A stretch of DNA of 64,000 nucleotides, taken from Halocafeteria seosinensis. Lineage: Eukaryota > Sar > Bigyra > Bicosoecida. The notes under the pieces are model-generated. The model was not told the DNA's origin. It did no database searches and saw only the letters and a list, made by a program, of their open reading frames with translations. Below, in pieces: positions 41,086 to 54,201 of the stretch (its first letter is position 1; every line of letters begins with the position of its first letter). A program made the position numbers and the translations under genes. The stretch covers positions 1 to 64,000 of the forward strand of contig LVLI01000013.1 in the NCBI GenBank assembly GCA_001687465.1. Reading direction: 5' to 3'.

Positions 41086-44053
41086 CTACTTCTTCTTTTT
41101 GGCTTCCTCGTGCTCTTTCTGGAATTTCTCCACCAGTTGCTTTTGAACGTCACCACCTACGAACTCATGAGCTTTGTATTCCATGCTAAATTCTCCTTTG
41201 CCCTGAGTTGAGCTCCGAAGATCAGTGCTGAATCCGAACATATTGCTTAGTGGCACGTCTGCATTGATTACAACTGTTTGCGTTCCAGTGTCCTGGTTGT
41301 TCAGAGCTCCTTTCCGCTTGTTCAGTAAGCCGATAGTTGTCCCTTGGAACTCCACAGGTACCTCAACCTCAACCTGCAAGAATAGTTGTTGTTTTTTCCG
41401 AGAAATCCGCAAATGGCATCTTAGCTATGACCTACATTCATGACAGGTTCTTTGATTGCCGGCTTGGCTGCTTCGAACCCCTGACGAAAGGCGTAGCGCG
41501 ATGCAAGCTTGAAAGCCATCTCAGAGGAGTCCACCGGGTGATCTTGACCATCTGCGAGGAAGAGGGAGTGCTGCTATCTAGCGGCTTCAGATCCCGAGGA
41601 AGTCGTTGACACATACCGGTGATACACACACGGACTCCCTCTACTGGATGGCCCGTTAGATGACCCTTTTCCACAGCTTCTTCAAAGCCTTTTTTGCAGG
41701 CACTGATATACTCTGGAGGAATAGCATTTCCGACTATCTTGTTCTCAAACTGAAACTTATGCTCGCTATCTTCCGGCAGTGGTTCCATATACCTGTGAGC
41801 AGATAAGGTGAGAAGATAAGATAAGATCAGGATCAGGAGACAGGTCGAAGAAGCTTACCCTACGACTCTCGCAAATTGGCCCGCACCGCCTGTTTGCTTT
41901 TTGTGCAGGAAGTTGAATTCGCCCCTTCTGGTCACGGTTTCGCGGTAGTTAACTTGCGGTTCGCCTACCACTACGTCTGCCTTATATTCTCTCTGCAATT
42001 AAAGACGTTGTCCGGTCGATGTCATTGGCTGCATTTTTATCTTCCTTACGTACTCTCATTCTCTCTATGTAAATGTCCAGATGAAGTTCCCCCATTCCCG
42101 AGATGATGGTCTCACCGCTTTCACTGTCCACATGTACTCTGAACGTGGGGTCCTCACGCTGAAACCTATTCAATGCTTTCCCGAAGTTTGCTGAATCTTG
42201 AGGGTTCTTTGGTTTCACAGCATAACTAATGACAGGCTCAGGCACATGCATGGAACTCATTGCATACTTAACCGAGCCATCTGTGCAACATGCCACAGCA
42301 TTTGTTTCAGAAACGCACACTTCCAGGAAACTAGGAGACATACCTGTAAACGTTTCGCCCGAAGCACAATCTACTCCAAACGTTGCAACGATCTCACCGG
42401 CTGTTGCTTCATCGACATCCTCCATTTCATTCGAATGCATACGAACAAGTCGTGGGAGTTTGACTTTATCCTGCTTGTCGACATTGTAAAACACTCCGCC
42501 TTTTCTCATCCGACCCTGCATTGTAACATGGTTGCTCATCCCGAAATAAAGACAAACTGCAAAAACCATTCCAGCATACTTGATAGACTCTGAAGTACGT
42601 GAGCTGTCCAAATCTGCTTTCCTCGAGTTTAAAAGCGAGAGCAACTAATGGTTTGTCTGCATCAGTCTCTAGAGGAACTTCCTGTTCGTCGTTGTCTCTA
42701 TCAAGAGCAACATTGTCAATTTGGCCAGGATGAGGTAAGTATCGGGAGACACCATCCTGTGATGCGAAAATTTAGCATGAGAAGCGTTTCGCCAGGAAGT
42801 GGAAAACGAAGCGGTCACTCACCAGCAGCGGTTGAACACCTTTATTCTTGAAAGCGGAACCCATCATCACGGGGACAAACTGAAGATTTACAGTCGCCGA
42901 TCGAATAGCTTCGTGGAGTTGGTCTTGGCTCGGTTCTTCCTCTAACAGGAACAACTCTGCTATCTCGTCATTGACGTCAGCCAGTGACTCAATTAGCTTC
43001 GTCCTCGCTGCGTTATATTCTTCTTCAACCTCTTTGGGAATGTCCACTTCTACCATTTTTTCACCAAACTCTCCGTGGAATTCATAGGCTTTGCCGGTTA
43101 TTACATCTACGATCCCTCTGTGGCCATCCTCTAGGCCTAATGGAACGTGGATCGCTGCAGCATTGAGACTAAGTTTATTCCTCAGGTCCTGTAGGAAAGC
43201 TAATGACAATTTCATGATATCAAAATGGATAATGTAGTTGACTTCTTCTTGCTGGTGCATACCTGAACCACCTTTTGGGGATTGCTTCCTTGTCTGTCCA
43301 GCTTGTTAATGAATGCAATCCTGGGTACACTATACCGTTTCATCTGACGGTCTACAGTGATGCTCTGGCTTTGCACACCGCTCACACCGCATAAAACTAA
43401 AATTGCACCATCCAATACCCGTAAAGCTCTGCGCTTTCAAGTTCGGTGTCCTTTGAATACTAGACCAGTGCACATATCCCTACTCACCTTTCCACCTCCA
43501 CCGTGAAATCGACATGCCCAGGGGTGTCAATGATATTAATGCGTGTATCTCCCCAGCTAGCATATGTAGCGGCGGACTGAATCGTGATGCCCTTCTCACG
43601 TTCCAGTTCCATGTGGTCCATTTTTGCGCCTACTCCATCTTTTCCTCTGACATCGTGGATTTTGTCGATTCTTCCCGTGTAGAAAAGAATTCTTTCGGTG
43701 AGAGTCGTTTTACCACTGTCTATGTGAGCAGAAATTCCAATGTTACGCAGCTTCGTGATGTCACTAATAGAGGTTCCAGCATCCTTTGTATTGCTCGCGA
43801 AGCGCATTTGCTGACAGTCCCATGAGCGCCTTGCCAGGAGCATGTGGCGATTCCGCTGGACCAGAGAAAGGTCGACCAATCTCCTGCAAAGCGCCATCGA
43901 ATATTGTCCGCGGGGAAGAGCACGAGCTTCTCCTTGGCCGGCAGCTGGGGTAGAATGCTGTCTGGAGCCAGAGGAGCACCCCATGCGTGGTGGTGCTTTC
44001 AACCAGCGAGCCCGCGAACCAGTCCAGTGTTGCCTCAGTGACGAAAGTGCCAT
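41086..44053 (-). CDS. GFM1: Mitochondrial elongation factor G1
   Basis: Ten exons: 44053-43488, 43428-43263, 43188-42823, 42756-42580, 42515-42344, 42280-42054, 41992-41859, 41792-41617, 41551-41436 and 41373-41086, coding 795 residues. The nine introns are 59-74 nt. The first roughly 90 residues are Arg/Ser-rich with few acids, a mitochondrial presequence. GTPase boxes: [13 protein letters not shown] (G1), [10 protein letters not shown] (G2), DTPGHVDF (G3), [12 protein letters not shown] (G4) and [13 protein letters not shown] (G5). Domains II-V follow, with [49 protein letters not shown] and [22 protein letters not shown]. The [18 protein letters not shown] box and overall order mark EFG1 (translocation) rather than EFG2 (recycling). 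The protein moves tRNA and mRNA on mitochondrial ribosomes. Its C-terminal tail is Lys-rich. Confidence 0.96.
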
Positions 44054-45038
44054 CTTGTTGGGGATCTCGTGGTGTGCTCAACGAAATTCTATCCTAGTGC
44101 AGACAAACAATTGAATGGGACATGTAGTACAGTGTACACGACTACACGCAGCACCACCAAGTTGGGTGAGTCAGTGACCCTGACACCGCCTCAATCAGGC
44201 TGCTGGAAGCTCAGGCTGTGGAACCTATGCTACAACACAATTGAAGAAGAAGGATTTTGTTGTAAATTACGTTCAAGCATTCGGCTTTCGGAAAGTCTAC
44301 CAAGGTAACTCCAGCATGAGCGAGGTGCTTACTCCTCTCCTTCTTCCATTTTGGAAATGTATGTGGGGCTAGTCGCATTGTAGTTTTGTATTTCTCCAGA
44401 TGGAAGTTCATGGAACTTGCGACAGTGTTTCAATTTGGAATGGCTAGTTGGAGGCCATGTGTGATTAGTCTGCTCGGGGTTTGGAGTAAACTTGCGGACA
44501 GAGTAAATCACTCCGCTTGCTGCACTTAGCAACCCGCTTGTTAATTCGTAGACGATAGCGGACATGTTAAGGACAAGACTTGACCAATGGCGGGAACACA
44601 TGCCTTTGTACAGCACACCCCTTACCATCTAACGTAGTTTCCCTCTTGCGAAGAGTTCCCAAGCAACCGGGTCTCTGGTTCGCGACAGCTTGATCATCTA
44701 AACGCTCGTATATGAGCATANCCTGCATGGAATACACCGTTGATTAATACAGGTGTGCTACCCGATAGTACAGAGCCTACTATAGTCCACAAGCTGGTGT
44801 AATCCAGACAATAATAAAGGGAAGTTAGCAAGGAAAGTTTGTTCCATTGAAGCAAAGGTCAGTCCAATCATTGGACTCCAATGGACTCCAATGGCATGAA
44901 CTCCATCGGACTATGACTGTGCAGTCAGCATTGTCAAATCGGCTCTGGGCACTGCACACCAATCCCAGTTAGTGGTTTGGACAGAGTGCTTTTAGAAAAA
45001 TTTCCCCTGCAAAATCCCCTGTGTCCTTTTTATTAACC
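44054..45038. other. Divergent intergenic region with one possible small gene
   Basis: It separates mitochondrial EF-G1 (-) and the sigma-1 receptor gene (+). Apart from the minus-strand frame at 44329-44565 described next, nothing is recognised. Bases 44860-44910 contain a short direct repeat of the word tggactccaatgg. One ambiguous base is at 44721. Confidence 0.5.
44329..44565 (-). CDS. Possible 78-residue small protein
   Basis: From the ATG at 44565 the frame codes MSAIVYELTSGLLSAASGV and then a YSVRKF basic spot, a Pro/Thr/His-rich middle and an acidic EEGEE end. The composition is protein-like: one short hydrophobic N-terminal helix. However, there is no homology that I recognise and no splice evidence. 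It could be a chance frame upstream of EF-G1. Confidence 0.28.
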   Translation of the reverse strand: MSAIVYELTSGLLSAASGVIYSVRKFTPNPEQTNHTWPPTSHSKLKHCRKFHELPSGEIQNYNATSPTYISKMEEGEE

Positions 45039-45927
45039 ATGAGCAGCGAGAGCGATGCTAATAAGAAGGCAGCTGGCAGCGTTCGGATGCAATTTGTCAG
45101 ATTGTTGGCAGTTTTGCCTGTGTTCTTGGCGATCTCGTTTTTCGCTGTTGATAAGTGGCTTGCCGAAAAGTCATACGAATTTAGTTTCGAGGAAGTGTCC
45201 TACATTGCAAAGCGCGCCTCAAAGAGCTTTGGTAAGGCGAGATTGCTGGACAAGAAATCTGCCAAACTTGCTTGTCGTCACGTTTGCAGATACTCATGAA
45301 GAAATGTTTCTAAATATCACAAAAAGTTTGCAACAGTCTCATCCTACAGGAATCAGTGCAGTTGTACAAGAACATCCATGGATCTTCATTAATGCTGGTA
45401 CGTATTCGGAGCAAACGTCTGAAAATTAGGCCTTCAGCACTTCTGCATGTGTGGGACGACAGGTGGATGGATGGGAGCATATTCCCTTTTATATTCATCG
45501 TTGAGCGAGTATGTTTTGCTTTTTGGAACCCCAATTGGAAGTGGAGGTCATTCGGGGAGATACTGGGCTCACATTGGTGAGTTCTCTTATTGCTCCAGCG
45601 ATAGTTTCCTGAAAAGTAATTTAATTATCGTGGGTTACAGAAGATACAACGATTACGGGTACATTTCATCAATGGCCTGAGGGCTCCACAAGGAAGAAGA
45701 CATACGGGCCTTCAAGCACTGTTGTTCACAGAAGGTGGGAAGCGACAAATGTCTATTGGGAGGCGGATACATGGATGGTAGAATATGCTCGTGGGTTTAT
45801 TCCTAGCGCAATGCCTTTTGCCTTGGCAGATAGTTTATTTAGTGCTCAAGATGTGCTTAGTATTTGGAAGTCTGTCAAAATGTATGGGCAGGAAGTAGTG
45901 CGCAACATGTGGAGCGGACGTTTTTGA
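45039..45927 (+). CDS. Sigma-1 receptor / ERG2 C8-C7 sterol isomerase family protein
   Basis: Four exons (45039-45231, 45290-45397, 45463-45576, 45641-45927), 233 residues, introns 58-65 nt. After a short N-terminus, residues 23-42 ([20 protein letters not shown]) form the single membrane helix. The cupin-like ligand-binding domain follows with [80 protein letters not shown] (in two parts) and a C-terminal amphipathic helix. The acidic residues at D-TTITGTF and WMVEY, which hold the ligand in the sigma-1 receptor, are present. Fungal ERG2 in this family isomerises the sterol C8 double bond; animal homologues are ER chaperones. Sequence alone does not separate the two roles. It is an ER membrane protein. 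Confidence 0.93.
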
Positions 45928-46273
45928 CTCCCAATGCCTATACGAGTACCACAAGTAGGTATTCTTAACTCATGGCGAATTAGATTGAGTAAACGAATAC
46001 ATATGTTAGCAGCGTTTGGTTCATTTACACTTCTTTAATTTACTTGACAAAGTCTTTACTCCTCGAAGTTCACGAGCCTAAACATCTCCAGATTCCTTGA
46101 AGCCGTGAACTTCAAGCTGTCCGCCCATTAGCACCGTGTACCACTTTAATAGGGCCTTTCAGTTGAATTGAGTATTGAAGGGCAAAGGACTGCCACGGAT
46201 TGATCGCACTCCTACCTCTTGCATGCACACTCACGCGGTCAGATATTTATTCCCTTGTGGGTGGAACTGAATA
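45928..46273. other. Short intergenic region
   Basis: 346 bp between the sigma-1 receptor gene and the NOP4-like gene, both on the plus strand. No ORF or repeat is seen. Confidence 0.6.
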
Positions 46274-49200
46274 ATGGAGTCGGAAAGCCAAGAAAGCGAG
46301 CCTCGAGTTCACGCCCCTGACAGTGCCACTTTACGAGCTGCTGCTAGCAAGTATGATAAGGAGAATGATGATGGGAGCGAGTTAGAGGCAGATGGAGACA
46401 ATGAGGAGCATAACACCGTGTTCGTACGGCGCTTGGCATCTACAGTACAAGAGACTGTAAGTAATCGCACGGCAGGACGATTTAACACAGCGTATATCGA
46501 GCTACTGATAGTGTACTCTTGGCCACGTTGTGCTTGGTGTTAAGTTGCCGTGGGATGGTGTAGGAGTTTTGTACTTGTTGGGTCTGTGACCGTTGTATAT
46601 GACTCGAATATCTTAACCACTGACACCTGAACCACAACTTGAAGTGGGATTCATACATCACTTGTTTTTACAGGAACTGGAGGAGATGTTTTCCGAAATC
46701 GGTCCAATTCAAAGAGCTTTCATCATACGAGATAAGCAAACGGGCGAGTCGAAACAATTCGGATTTGTGCAGTTGTAAGTTTGACCCTTTTCTAATCTGG
46801 TCGTAGTCAACGTTTGTTCAATTTTCTCGACATCATCCTGTGCAGTGTTCTTGAAGAGGATGCCTCTACTGCATTGAAGAACCTACAGAATAAGGCCTTG
46901 AAAGGGAAACAGATACAACTCTCAAAAGCTAGGAAACCGGGTGAGAAACCTTCCGCAAGCGAACGTACATCCGAGTCGAAAACGACCCCAAAGAAAGGGA
47001 AGACAACGGAGCAGAAAGAGGATTCAGATGAAAATAGAAGATCTATAATTGTATTTGGTCTTCCCGATGGCTTTGATGGAAAGACTCTCCGCAAGAGAGT
47101 GAGAAAATTGGGAAATATAGAACACTTTGAATGGCCGGTTACTGGTATTGGCCGGTGCCCAGGTTCTACGTGCGTGGCGCGAATTTTGTTTCAAAACCGG
47201 CAAGAATGCCTCGAGGCAACGAGAAAACTTGATAAACACGAGATACATGTAAGTTTTCATAGTCTTGCCCGAATCAAATTTCGCTGCCCAACGGTCCTAT
47301 GGATTGGAAGACGCAGGGCTACCCCATGAGAGTCAGACATGCTGACGAAGTTTTCCGAGAAACTGACGGAAGAAATGCAGCTCGTCTTATAATCCGCAAC
47401 ATGTCTTTCCAAGTATGTTATCTCTTAGTTCTGAGCTGGGTATACTTTGATCCATCTTTTTGGATGATATGCAGACTCAGGAATCCGAGCTAGCGAATAT
47501 GTTTAAAGAGTTTGGGCCTCTAGCGGACGTCAAGATAGCCCGGGAGCAAACGGAACTAGGTACTGGGAAGGCTCCCAAAGCGAGAAGTAGAGGCTTTGGG
47601 TTTGTTCAATTTTGTACCAAAACTGATGCGGCTCGAGCGCTACAAGAGTGTAACGAAGCACAGCTGCGCAAGCGCACTATTGCTGTGGATTGGGCACGAT
47701 CGAAGAAGCACTATGAAGTGCTACTGAAGCAAATGGCTAAAGAAAACAAACAACAAAGCGAAGTGAAGAATGTAATCGAGGCGGAACATCCTGAGAACAT
47801 TAACGAGGAGACGGGACCCTCCTCAGAGGATGGTGCGAGTGAAGTAGAAGCAGAAAGCGAGGACTCAAGCGTTGCTGGAAAGCATGCAAGTGTTGCTTCG
47901 GATTTAAATGACACTTCTTCTGATCAAAACGTGGCCGAACAGAGGGAGTCGGTAATGCAAACAACGGACGATGTTCATGAAGGAAAAACCTTGTTCATTA
48001 GGAACATTCCATTTGATGCAACAGAAGACGAAGTACATCGTACATTTCGCCGCTTCGGCAAGCTCAGATACGCCAGACTTGTGCTGGACAGGGCTTCAGG
48101 CCTTTCACGGGGATCTGGTTTTGTCCAATATATACAGAAGCAAGATGCTGACGAGGCACTGAGAACAGCGAACCACGGCCAACTTCCTCCAGAAGATGGG
48201 GAAACGGTGTACACTTCGCCGCAGGGGTCAAACAGCGGTGATGTAGTTCCGAATGCTCCTTTCTCTCAATTGAGGGAGAAAAGTGCAGAAAATCATCATC
48301 TTCCAGCTTCCGTGAAGGCTGCGTTGCAAAGTGGTGGGATTGCATTGAAGGACCGGCCATTATTGGTGACCCGCGCCATACAAAAGGTATGAAAGCACTC
48401 TGTCTATTCAAGCCTTTTGATCGTTGATATTCTGCTGTTCAAATTTTGCCCAGGAAAAAGCGCGGCAACTAACACAGAAATCGGAAGAGTCAAGGAAGAA
48501 GTTTGATCGGCGCCATTTATACTTAGCGAGGGAAGGAACGATCGCCGGTGGAACAGAAACGGCAAAGAATATGCCCTCGTCTGATCTGGCGAAGAGAGAG
48601 GAAGCCTCCCGTGACAAGAATAACAAGCTCAGGAATCCTCTATTTTTCGTGTCCCCGGTTCGTTTATCTGTACGGAATTTACACAAGGGGATAGGAGATA
48701 AAGAACTGAAGAAGGCTATTCTTATGGCCTCGGAGAAAGGTAAGGGCATACTTGTCTAACATCATAGACTCATGTAGTTACCGAAGTGCTAAGTGTGCAG
48801 GCCTGAAGGAGGGGCTGGTTAGTCCAACTGAAGGGGACCCAAACCTATGGCCCAAAGCCGGCACGAAGGTAAGCCGTGTTCCTTGTCTCATGAAGACTAC
48901 TTGTGATGCTTCAGATTTGTGAACAGATATCGACAATGCGCCCCAAGGTGACGCAATGCAAAGTCATGCGAGACAATCCTCGCAAAGAAGGCGAAAGACT
49001 TCGGTTAGAAGCTGATGGCGTCACTCCGAAGTAAGCGTTTAGTGTGTATATAAGGAACCTGTTATGGCTTTGCTACTACAGCTTGCACATATGCAACGCA
49101 GATCAAAAGGCTTCGCATTCGTGGAATTCGCCGAGCATTTTATGGCCCTCGCCGCGATGAGAATGCTTAACAACAACCCGGACTTCTCGCATTTAAGCGT

Positions 49201-49905
49201 TGGAGGTGCGTCCTGCATGAAGACTCCGGAACAGTCTCGTCCCCGCTTAATAGGTAAGAGGGATTTTTGGCTTCGAAACAATTCAATTTTCATCTATTGC
49301 TGGATGCAGTGGAGTTTACGATTGAGAACGCTGCAAAACTAAAGCTCCAGGAGAAGCGTAAAGAGGCTGCAGAGAGGAAACATAAAGTTTGTGAGGAAGT
49401 GGAGCCCGCCGGTTCCCATCCTGTGGCTGTTTCAGAGGAATCAGAGTCAGTAGGAACCAGTGGCGTGATAGAAGAAAGCGAGGTCCAGGGTGCTGCCTCA
49501 GACGGTGATCCCTCGGACTCAGATAACAGCGGAGAGGAATCCATGGATACCGGGGATACTGGTAGCATTTCGGGAATAGAGTTCGATGACGAAGGTAATG
49601 TATCTAAAGGAAACGTTGATGACTCTGACATTGATTTTGATGTGGGCGAGGAAACGGATACAATGGACGAGAGCGGTTGTGTTGGTGGCTTTCCTATCCC
49701 CGAGTCACTGAAAAGACAGCCTAGAACGGCAAAAGATACTGGTCAGCCAGCGCAGCGCGCAAAAGACGTTCAGTCTTACGCTGCTGCGAGGGCGCTGGCT
49801 AGTGCAAGAGAAACGAAGGGCCAACGAACGTCTGCCAAAAAACAAACGAAACGTAAGCAAAAGGCGCCCAAGGAACCCATGGCAAAGAAATCAAAGCGCG
49901 CTTAA
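46274..49905 (+). CDS. RBM28: Multi-RRM nucleolar protein NOP4/RBM28
   Basis: Ten exons: 46274-46456, 46674-46774, 46846-47248, 47317-47412, 47475-48386, 48454-48739, 48801-48868, 48927-49030, 49102-49253 and 49310-49905, giving about 966 residues. Four to five RNA-recognition motifs are seen. RRM1 has NTVFVRRLA and KQFGFVQF. RRM2 has SIIVFGLPDG. RRM3 has RLIIRNMSF and SRGFGFVQF. RRM4 has KTLFIRNIPFDATEDEV and SRGSGFVQY. The last has LSVRNLHKGI and SKGFAFVEF. Acidic linkers lie between, and a KKSKRA basic end. RRM number, order and the IVEFTIE-like strand near the C-terminus are those of yeast Nop4/human RBM28, needed for 27S pre-rRNA processing in 60S assembly. Intron 1 is 217 nt, three times the local norm. 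Confidence 0.93.
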
Positions 49906-50420
49906 AAACAGTAACATTAATCCTGCTTAGTGCTACTTGGTGGTACAGTTGTACTCTGAGGAAGCTGCAGTCCATACAAGACTGGAAAAGAGAGGACAGA
50001 AATGGTGTTAACGCACTATACGTCGTGGCACGATACCGACTCGATAGCGATTGCTACTCCATTATTAGCTTTCATACTGCATGAGGTTTTATTACGTGAA
50101 GCTATATTCCATATCAAACAATCGAAAATTTCTGTCTGTCAAGTAATTTTTGCGGTTGATTAGAACTACTGTACCATTCTGCTAGCTCATGGGCCATGGT
50201 TCGGAATTCACTGGGTTCAAGGAATTGAAGCTGTCACTGTGGTCCCGAAACCTGTTGAAGTTTGTGTCCAGTTGCCATTACGTTATCAATGGTAGCTTGA
50301 ATAATACAAGTTGTATTGTTCTCCTTTTCAGTGTTAGTACACATCGCTCTTTCTAGAAAAACCAGAACGATTTTCCTCCTTTTGGACACCAGGTATCGTT
50401 TGCAGAAGGGAGTTGAAAGA
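49906..50420. other. Intergenic region
   Basis: 515 bp, A/T-rich, between two plus-strand genes. No ORF with support and no repeat is seen; it presumably carries the promoter of the next gene. Confidence 0.5.
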
Positions 50421-52460
50421 ATGGCAAGACCGTACCCGGGGCTGGTAAGCTCTGACGCGCCAGATTTTTTTAAGGTGTGAAAACATTTTCATAAGGTTGC
50501 CAATGCATTCTGCCAGGTTTTAAGCACTATTTCTTCTGCAATCATCGCAGACATCTTCCCCAGTTCTCCCTGCGCGTGGCGGTCAAAGCACTCAATGGAC
50601 CATTGAAGTAAGCCCCACAGTTCTGTATACACACGTACTAGACACACTAACAGTCGGTTCAAACATTCAGTCCGATAGCGATTACGCTCCCGCGTCCATT
50701 GAACTTAACAAGAGTCTTGCTCCCTTGGAGTGGCAAATACCTCCTCGAACATCGACGCACTCGGCACAGAGGAGCCAACGACGAAGTAGCCAGTTCTCGG
50801 GAGATCACCAAAGAGCCGCAGAATTAAAAGCCTACAACAGGACACGCAATACTATCAATTATTATTCATCAAAGGATGCAGGTATGCGTTATCACATTCC
50901 TGATAGTTACGAAAACCGCTATAAAGCCGTACAGAGAAGTAATGGCGTTTCAGCGTTCCATAGGTGAGTCTGCATGTATGTATGTATCCATAGATGTAAC
51001 AGACCGTTAGAACGTGCATATCTTAACTATCTCAGGCGTAGAGGCCAATTGGCCCGTTATTTGGAGGAAGCTCACAAGCGGCGAAATATGACCCCTTCTC
51101 AGACCTCGCACTCACGTCTCAGTTCACTTTCACACACAATTCCCGAAGCCAACCCCAACTCTAGCTTGAGTAACAAAGTTCGCGGAAGAACGGGTTCGTC
51201 AAACGTTTTCCCATGGCATTGTTAACGCGCTATTTTGACTCTGGAAAACATGCAGGCCTGTGGTTGGATGAGGAGCGGCGGTTGGAAATGCTTCGTACAC
51301 TTAGTGACAGCAGCAACGGACCACTTGGCACTACTCGAGGACTACGGGGGCGTACTTGTGCACGAAGACTTGTTGACAGTGCTGTCTGTGAATCCAAGAA
51401 GAATACATTTGGGAGCAGTGTGAGCCTAGGACGGTCGATGGGAGGAGCGTACGGTCATGAAAGCAGTGCGGCGACTGCCACGAATGTGTTACCAAAGCAT
51501 GCGTCGCGCACTGGATACGTATGTAGTCCATGTTGGAGTACAACGATTGTGTAACAGGCTTTATGATCCCCACTCTGCAGTTTGACGATATTCCCAGGAG
51601 TGTGAACTGCGGCTTCGACCAAGAATTTGGACACTGTGTGGGAGACTCGAAGGTCCAGAAGAGAAGCATGTCTGGGGAAGAATTCATGCTTGCGGAGCCA
51701 CCTCCATTGGACTTCTTGAGCGAAGATTATGGAAGAAACGTGAGGACAATCTACAACAAAGGGAGTGGAGGTATGTATATCAACGTGTATCCTGCGTCTC
51801 GTGTGAGAGCACTCGTAATTGTGATGGGATTCAGGTGGAGCTCTCGGTACATCCACAGGTGGGGCAACCATGCACCTTCCTGGAAGAGCTTACAGCTCTG
51901 TAAGGACATTGGAAACACCACTGAGCCCCATCAAAGAGAGCAAGAATACAGCGGCATGTGCAACTGCTTCAATGTGTTCCCACACTTTGAGAAAGAATGC
52001 CCCAAATTCTACGCAGTTACAGCGTGACCACAAAGGATACTTTCAGATTGCTGAAGACAATAGCTACTGGGATACAGTCAAAACCTCGAGTACGGAGAAA
52101 TTGAAACTGATTCGTATTTCCCACTTGTGTAGAGGAATGATGCAAAGCCGATATTTAGCCCGACAAAACGAAGAGCCAGAAATAGAGCTCAACCATCGGT
52201 TCTTTACACAGGGTAGATGGAAGACACTCGGGCTGTCTGGGCACAAAACAGGAAATACAAAGGATAATAGGCCAGCACTGCATAAAGAAAAGTATAGCAT
52301 CATTCGTCTCTTCGAAAATGCTGATGAAGCCTGCGTGAAAGAAGCATCGAATGGGTTCCGGAAGATCGATGATCATACAGATGACAGCGTCAGATCACCA
52401 TCCACTGAGCAGCAAAATGCTGCAGATGAACAATCTGGTGAAGCATCCAAAACCAAGTAG
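50421..52460 (+). CDS. Unrecognised 536-residue polar protein
   Basis: Seven exons join in frame: 50421-50444, 50551-50607, 50671-50963, 51036-51193, 51256-51518, 51581-51770 and 51835-52460. The exon total is 1,611 nt, an exact multiple of three. The first intron is 106 nt and the others 62-72 nt. One donor is the non-standard GTTCGT (51194), the same form used once in the coiled-coil gene at 54.2-60.7 kb. The protein is rich in Ser, Arg, Asn and Thr and seems largely disordered. More ordered spots are RRRGQLARYLEEAHKRR, LWLDEERRLEMLRTL, the acidic AEPPPLDFLSEDYG, and RISHLCRGMMQSRYLARQ. I recognise no domain. The consistent splicing argues that it is a real gene. It may be lineage-specific. 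Confidence 0.68.
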
Positions 52461-52680
52461 ATGAAGTCACTTTACCCCGAGGCTCCAACATTACGGCTGG
52501 CCAAAGCAGTGTGCATCATAAAAGCACCGCCAGCCAGGTAATTCCTCGTCCACCTGGAAGGGCAATCGTTAGGCAAGCTCCACGACATCGTCCAAACTGC
52601 CGTACGCCGGGCGACTCCCCGGAGAGTCTTGTGCGTCCTATCACCCGAAACTATTAGGAGCAGAATCTAGACGCAAAAAT

Positions 52681-54017
52681 TCACGAACTCAAGGTGGCTA
52701 CCCAGGTAGGGTCTGCATAGCGAAGAATTTTCTCCGAAAATGAGCAGATATGTTGGTTATGAAAGGTTCTGGCTATCAGCTCGTTAACACTCGCATCAGA
52801 GTTGAGGCTAAGCAACGTGTTTGCGACATTTCGAAGTTCAAAGCATGCAGAGCCTAGGGGCATGGATTCCCCCTCTGCGGTTGAACTCGAAAACAGCTTT
52901 GAAATAGCGAAGTTGTTAGCTGCATTAACACTTTCATCAAGCATGTTCTGAACTATGGTTGCTGAGAGAGGGTTATCAACACAATCAGAATAACAATTCA
53001 AGATCGCTCTCCCTATATTTTCCACCGAAGTAAGGTTTTCCTCCGTGACACGGCTACCATCGCCCAACTGATTGCTAGCTTGCTCAATATCCACACTGTT
53101 GCCCACGCCTGGAAGTCGAATCAAAACCGATCCCTCATCCTCCTCTCTAGCCCTGACAGCTTGAATAAGACTCCGAAAGCCTTGAGAATCCATTTTGCTC
53201 TGGCAAGTACGACCGTCGTCCAGAGCAGATGAACTGAACATCTCGAATCGGCCAATTAGCTGAGGCAAGAACTTCTCGTGTAACTCGCGAAGCAAAGCAT
53301 CTACTACCGCAATTCGAACAATACGAATACGTGGATTTCTATCTCCTTTCGTATCCTCTGGGCTTCGCCCAGTTTTCGAATTTTCGTTAAACACACCGTG
53401 GTAGACGGCATTGGCGATTGCGGCGTACATCACTCGAATCGCCCACGTGACGTATACAACGGAGTATATCGTGACCATGTACCTCGTAATCCCTGGGTTT
53501 GGGCAAAGCATAATTGCATATGTTGAGCCACAGCTGGCAACAAAGCAAATACATACCAATCACCGTGACTCGCTTCCACTCCTCGGCCTTTTCATTAGGA
53601 GGAAGTTCTGGATTCTTGAGTTTCCGTAGATGCTTATTCATGCCACACTTATTTGGAATGGAGCTTCGTAAACCTCCAATTATGTTGCGAATCGTGTGAA
53701 CAGAATCGTCGGTGGCTTGTGTGGAAAGCTCACTCAATCTGTATGACATTAAGATTTTCAGATGCTTGCATGCTTAGAGTTGATTCCATTGGCATACCAT
53801 ACTTTTGTTCGGCGTGCAGCTGCTTTGACAAGACTCCTTGGAATTGGTGCTGAATAGAAGGCAAGTTCTCCGTCACATGTTTTCCCACAAAGTATAGGCC
53901 ACTCCCCACAGCACCAGCGGTACTCAGCCATCCAAGTGTCCTAAACCAAGACGAAGAGGCTCCAGTCCCCCCTTGAGGATGGTCATCGTCATATGGGAGC
54001 ATACTCTGTCTAGCCAT
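52681..54017 (-). CDS. PEX3: Peroxin 3, peroxisomal membrane biogenesis factor
   Basis: Three exons (54017-53803, 53738-53557, 53492-52681), 402 residues, both introns 64 nt. ATG 54017 is the first ATG in frame; an AG at 54050 suggests a 5' UTR intron just upstream. Residues 24-45 (LGWLSTAGAVGSGLYFVG) are the N-terminal membrane anchor, and the rest is the helical cytosolic domain. RNIIGGLRSSIP, EEWKRVTVIGITRYMVTIYS and YVTWAIRVMYAA correspond to the PEX3 region that binds PEX19. PEX3 receives PEX19 and its membrane-protein cargo at the ER or peroxisome. The match is one of pattern and length, moderately strong. The C-terminal 200 residues are more divergent. Confidence 0.75.
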
Positions 54018-54201
54018 TTGTGTGGTCGTTTCGAACACGGCAAGGAGCTGAAAAGCCAATCAACACATTCCTATTAGCCTAGTATAGTTGTATTAGGACC
54101 CCCATTCCGTTATGCGGCAGGGGCATACTTCAAGGGCTCGAATTCATGTGTGGTGACACAACTCATTGTCGTACAGGTAGTGTGGCTTATCGAGTGTGAT
54201 A

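Noticed and set aside
48869-48926. A 46-nt intron in the NOP4-like gene
   Set aside because: The acceptor 12 bases downstream keeps the frame and gives 58 nt, matching the other introns.
51235-51423. Alternative frame through exon 5 of the 536-residue gene
   Set aside because: It looks protein-like but ends in a stop; only the other frame joins both neighbouring exons in phase.
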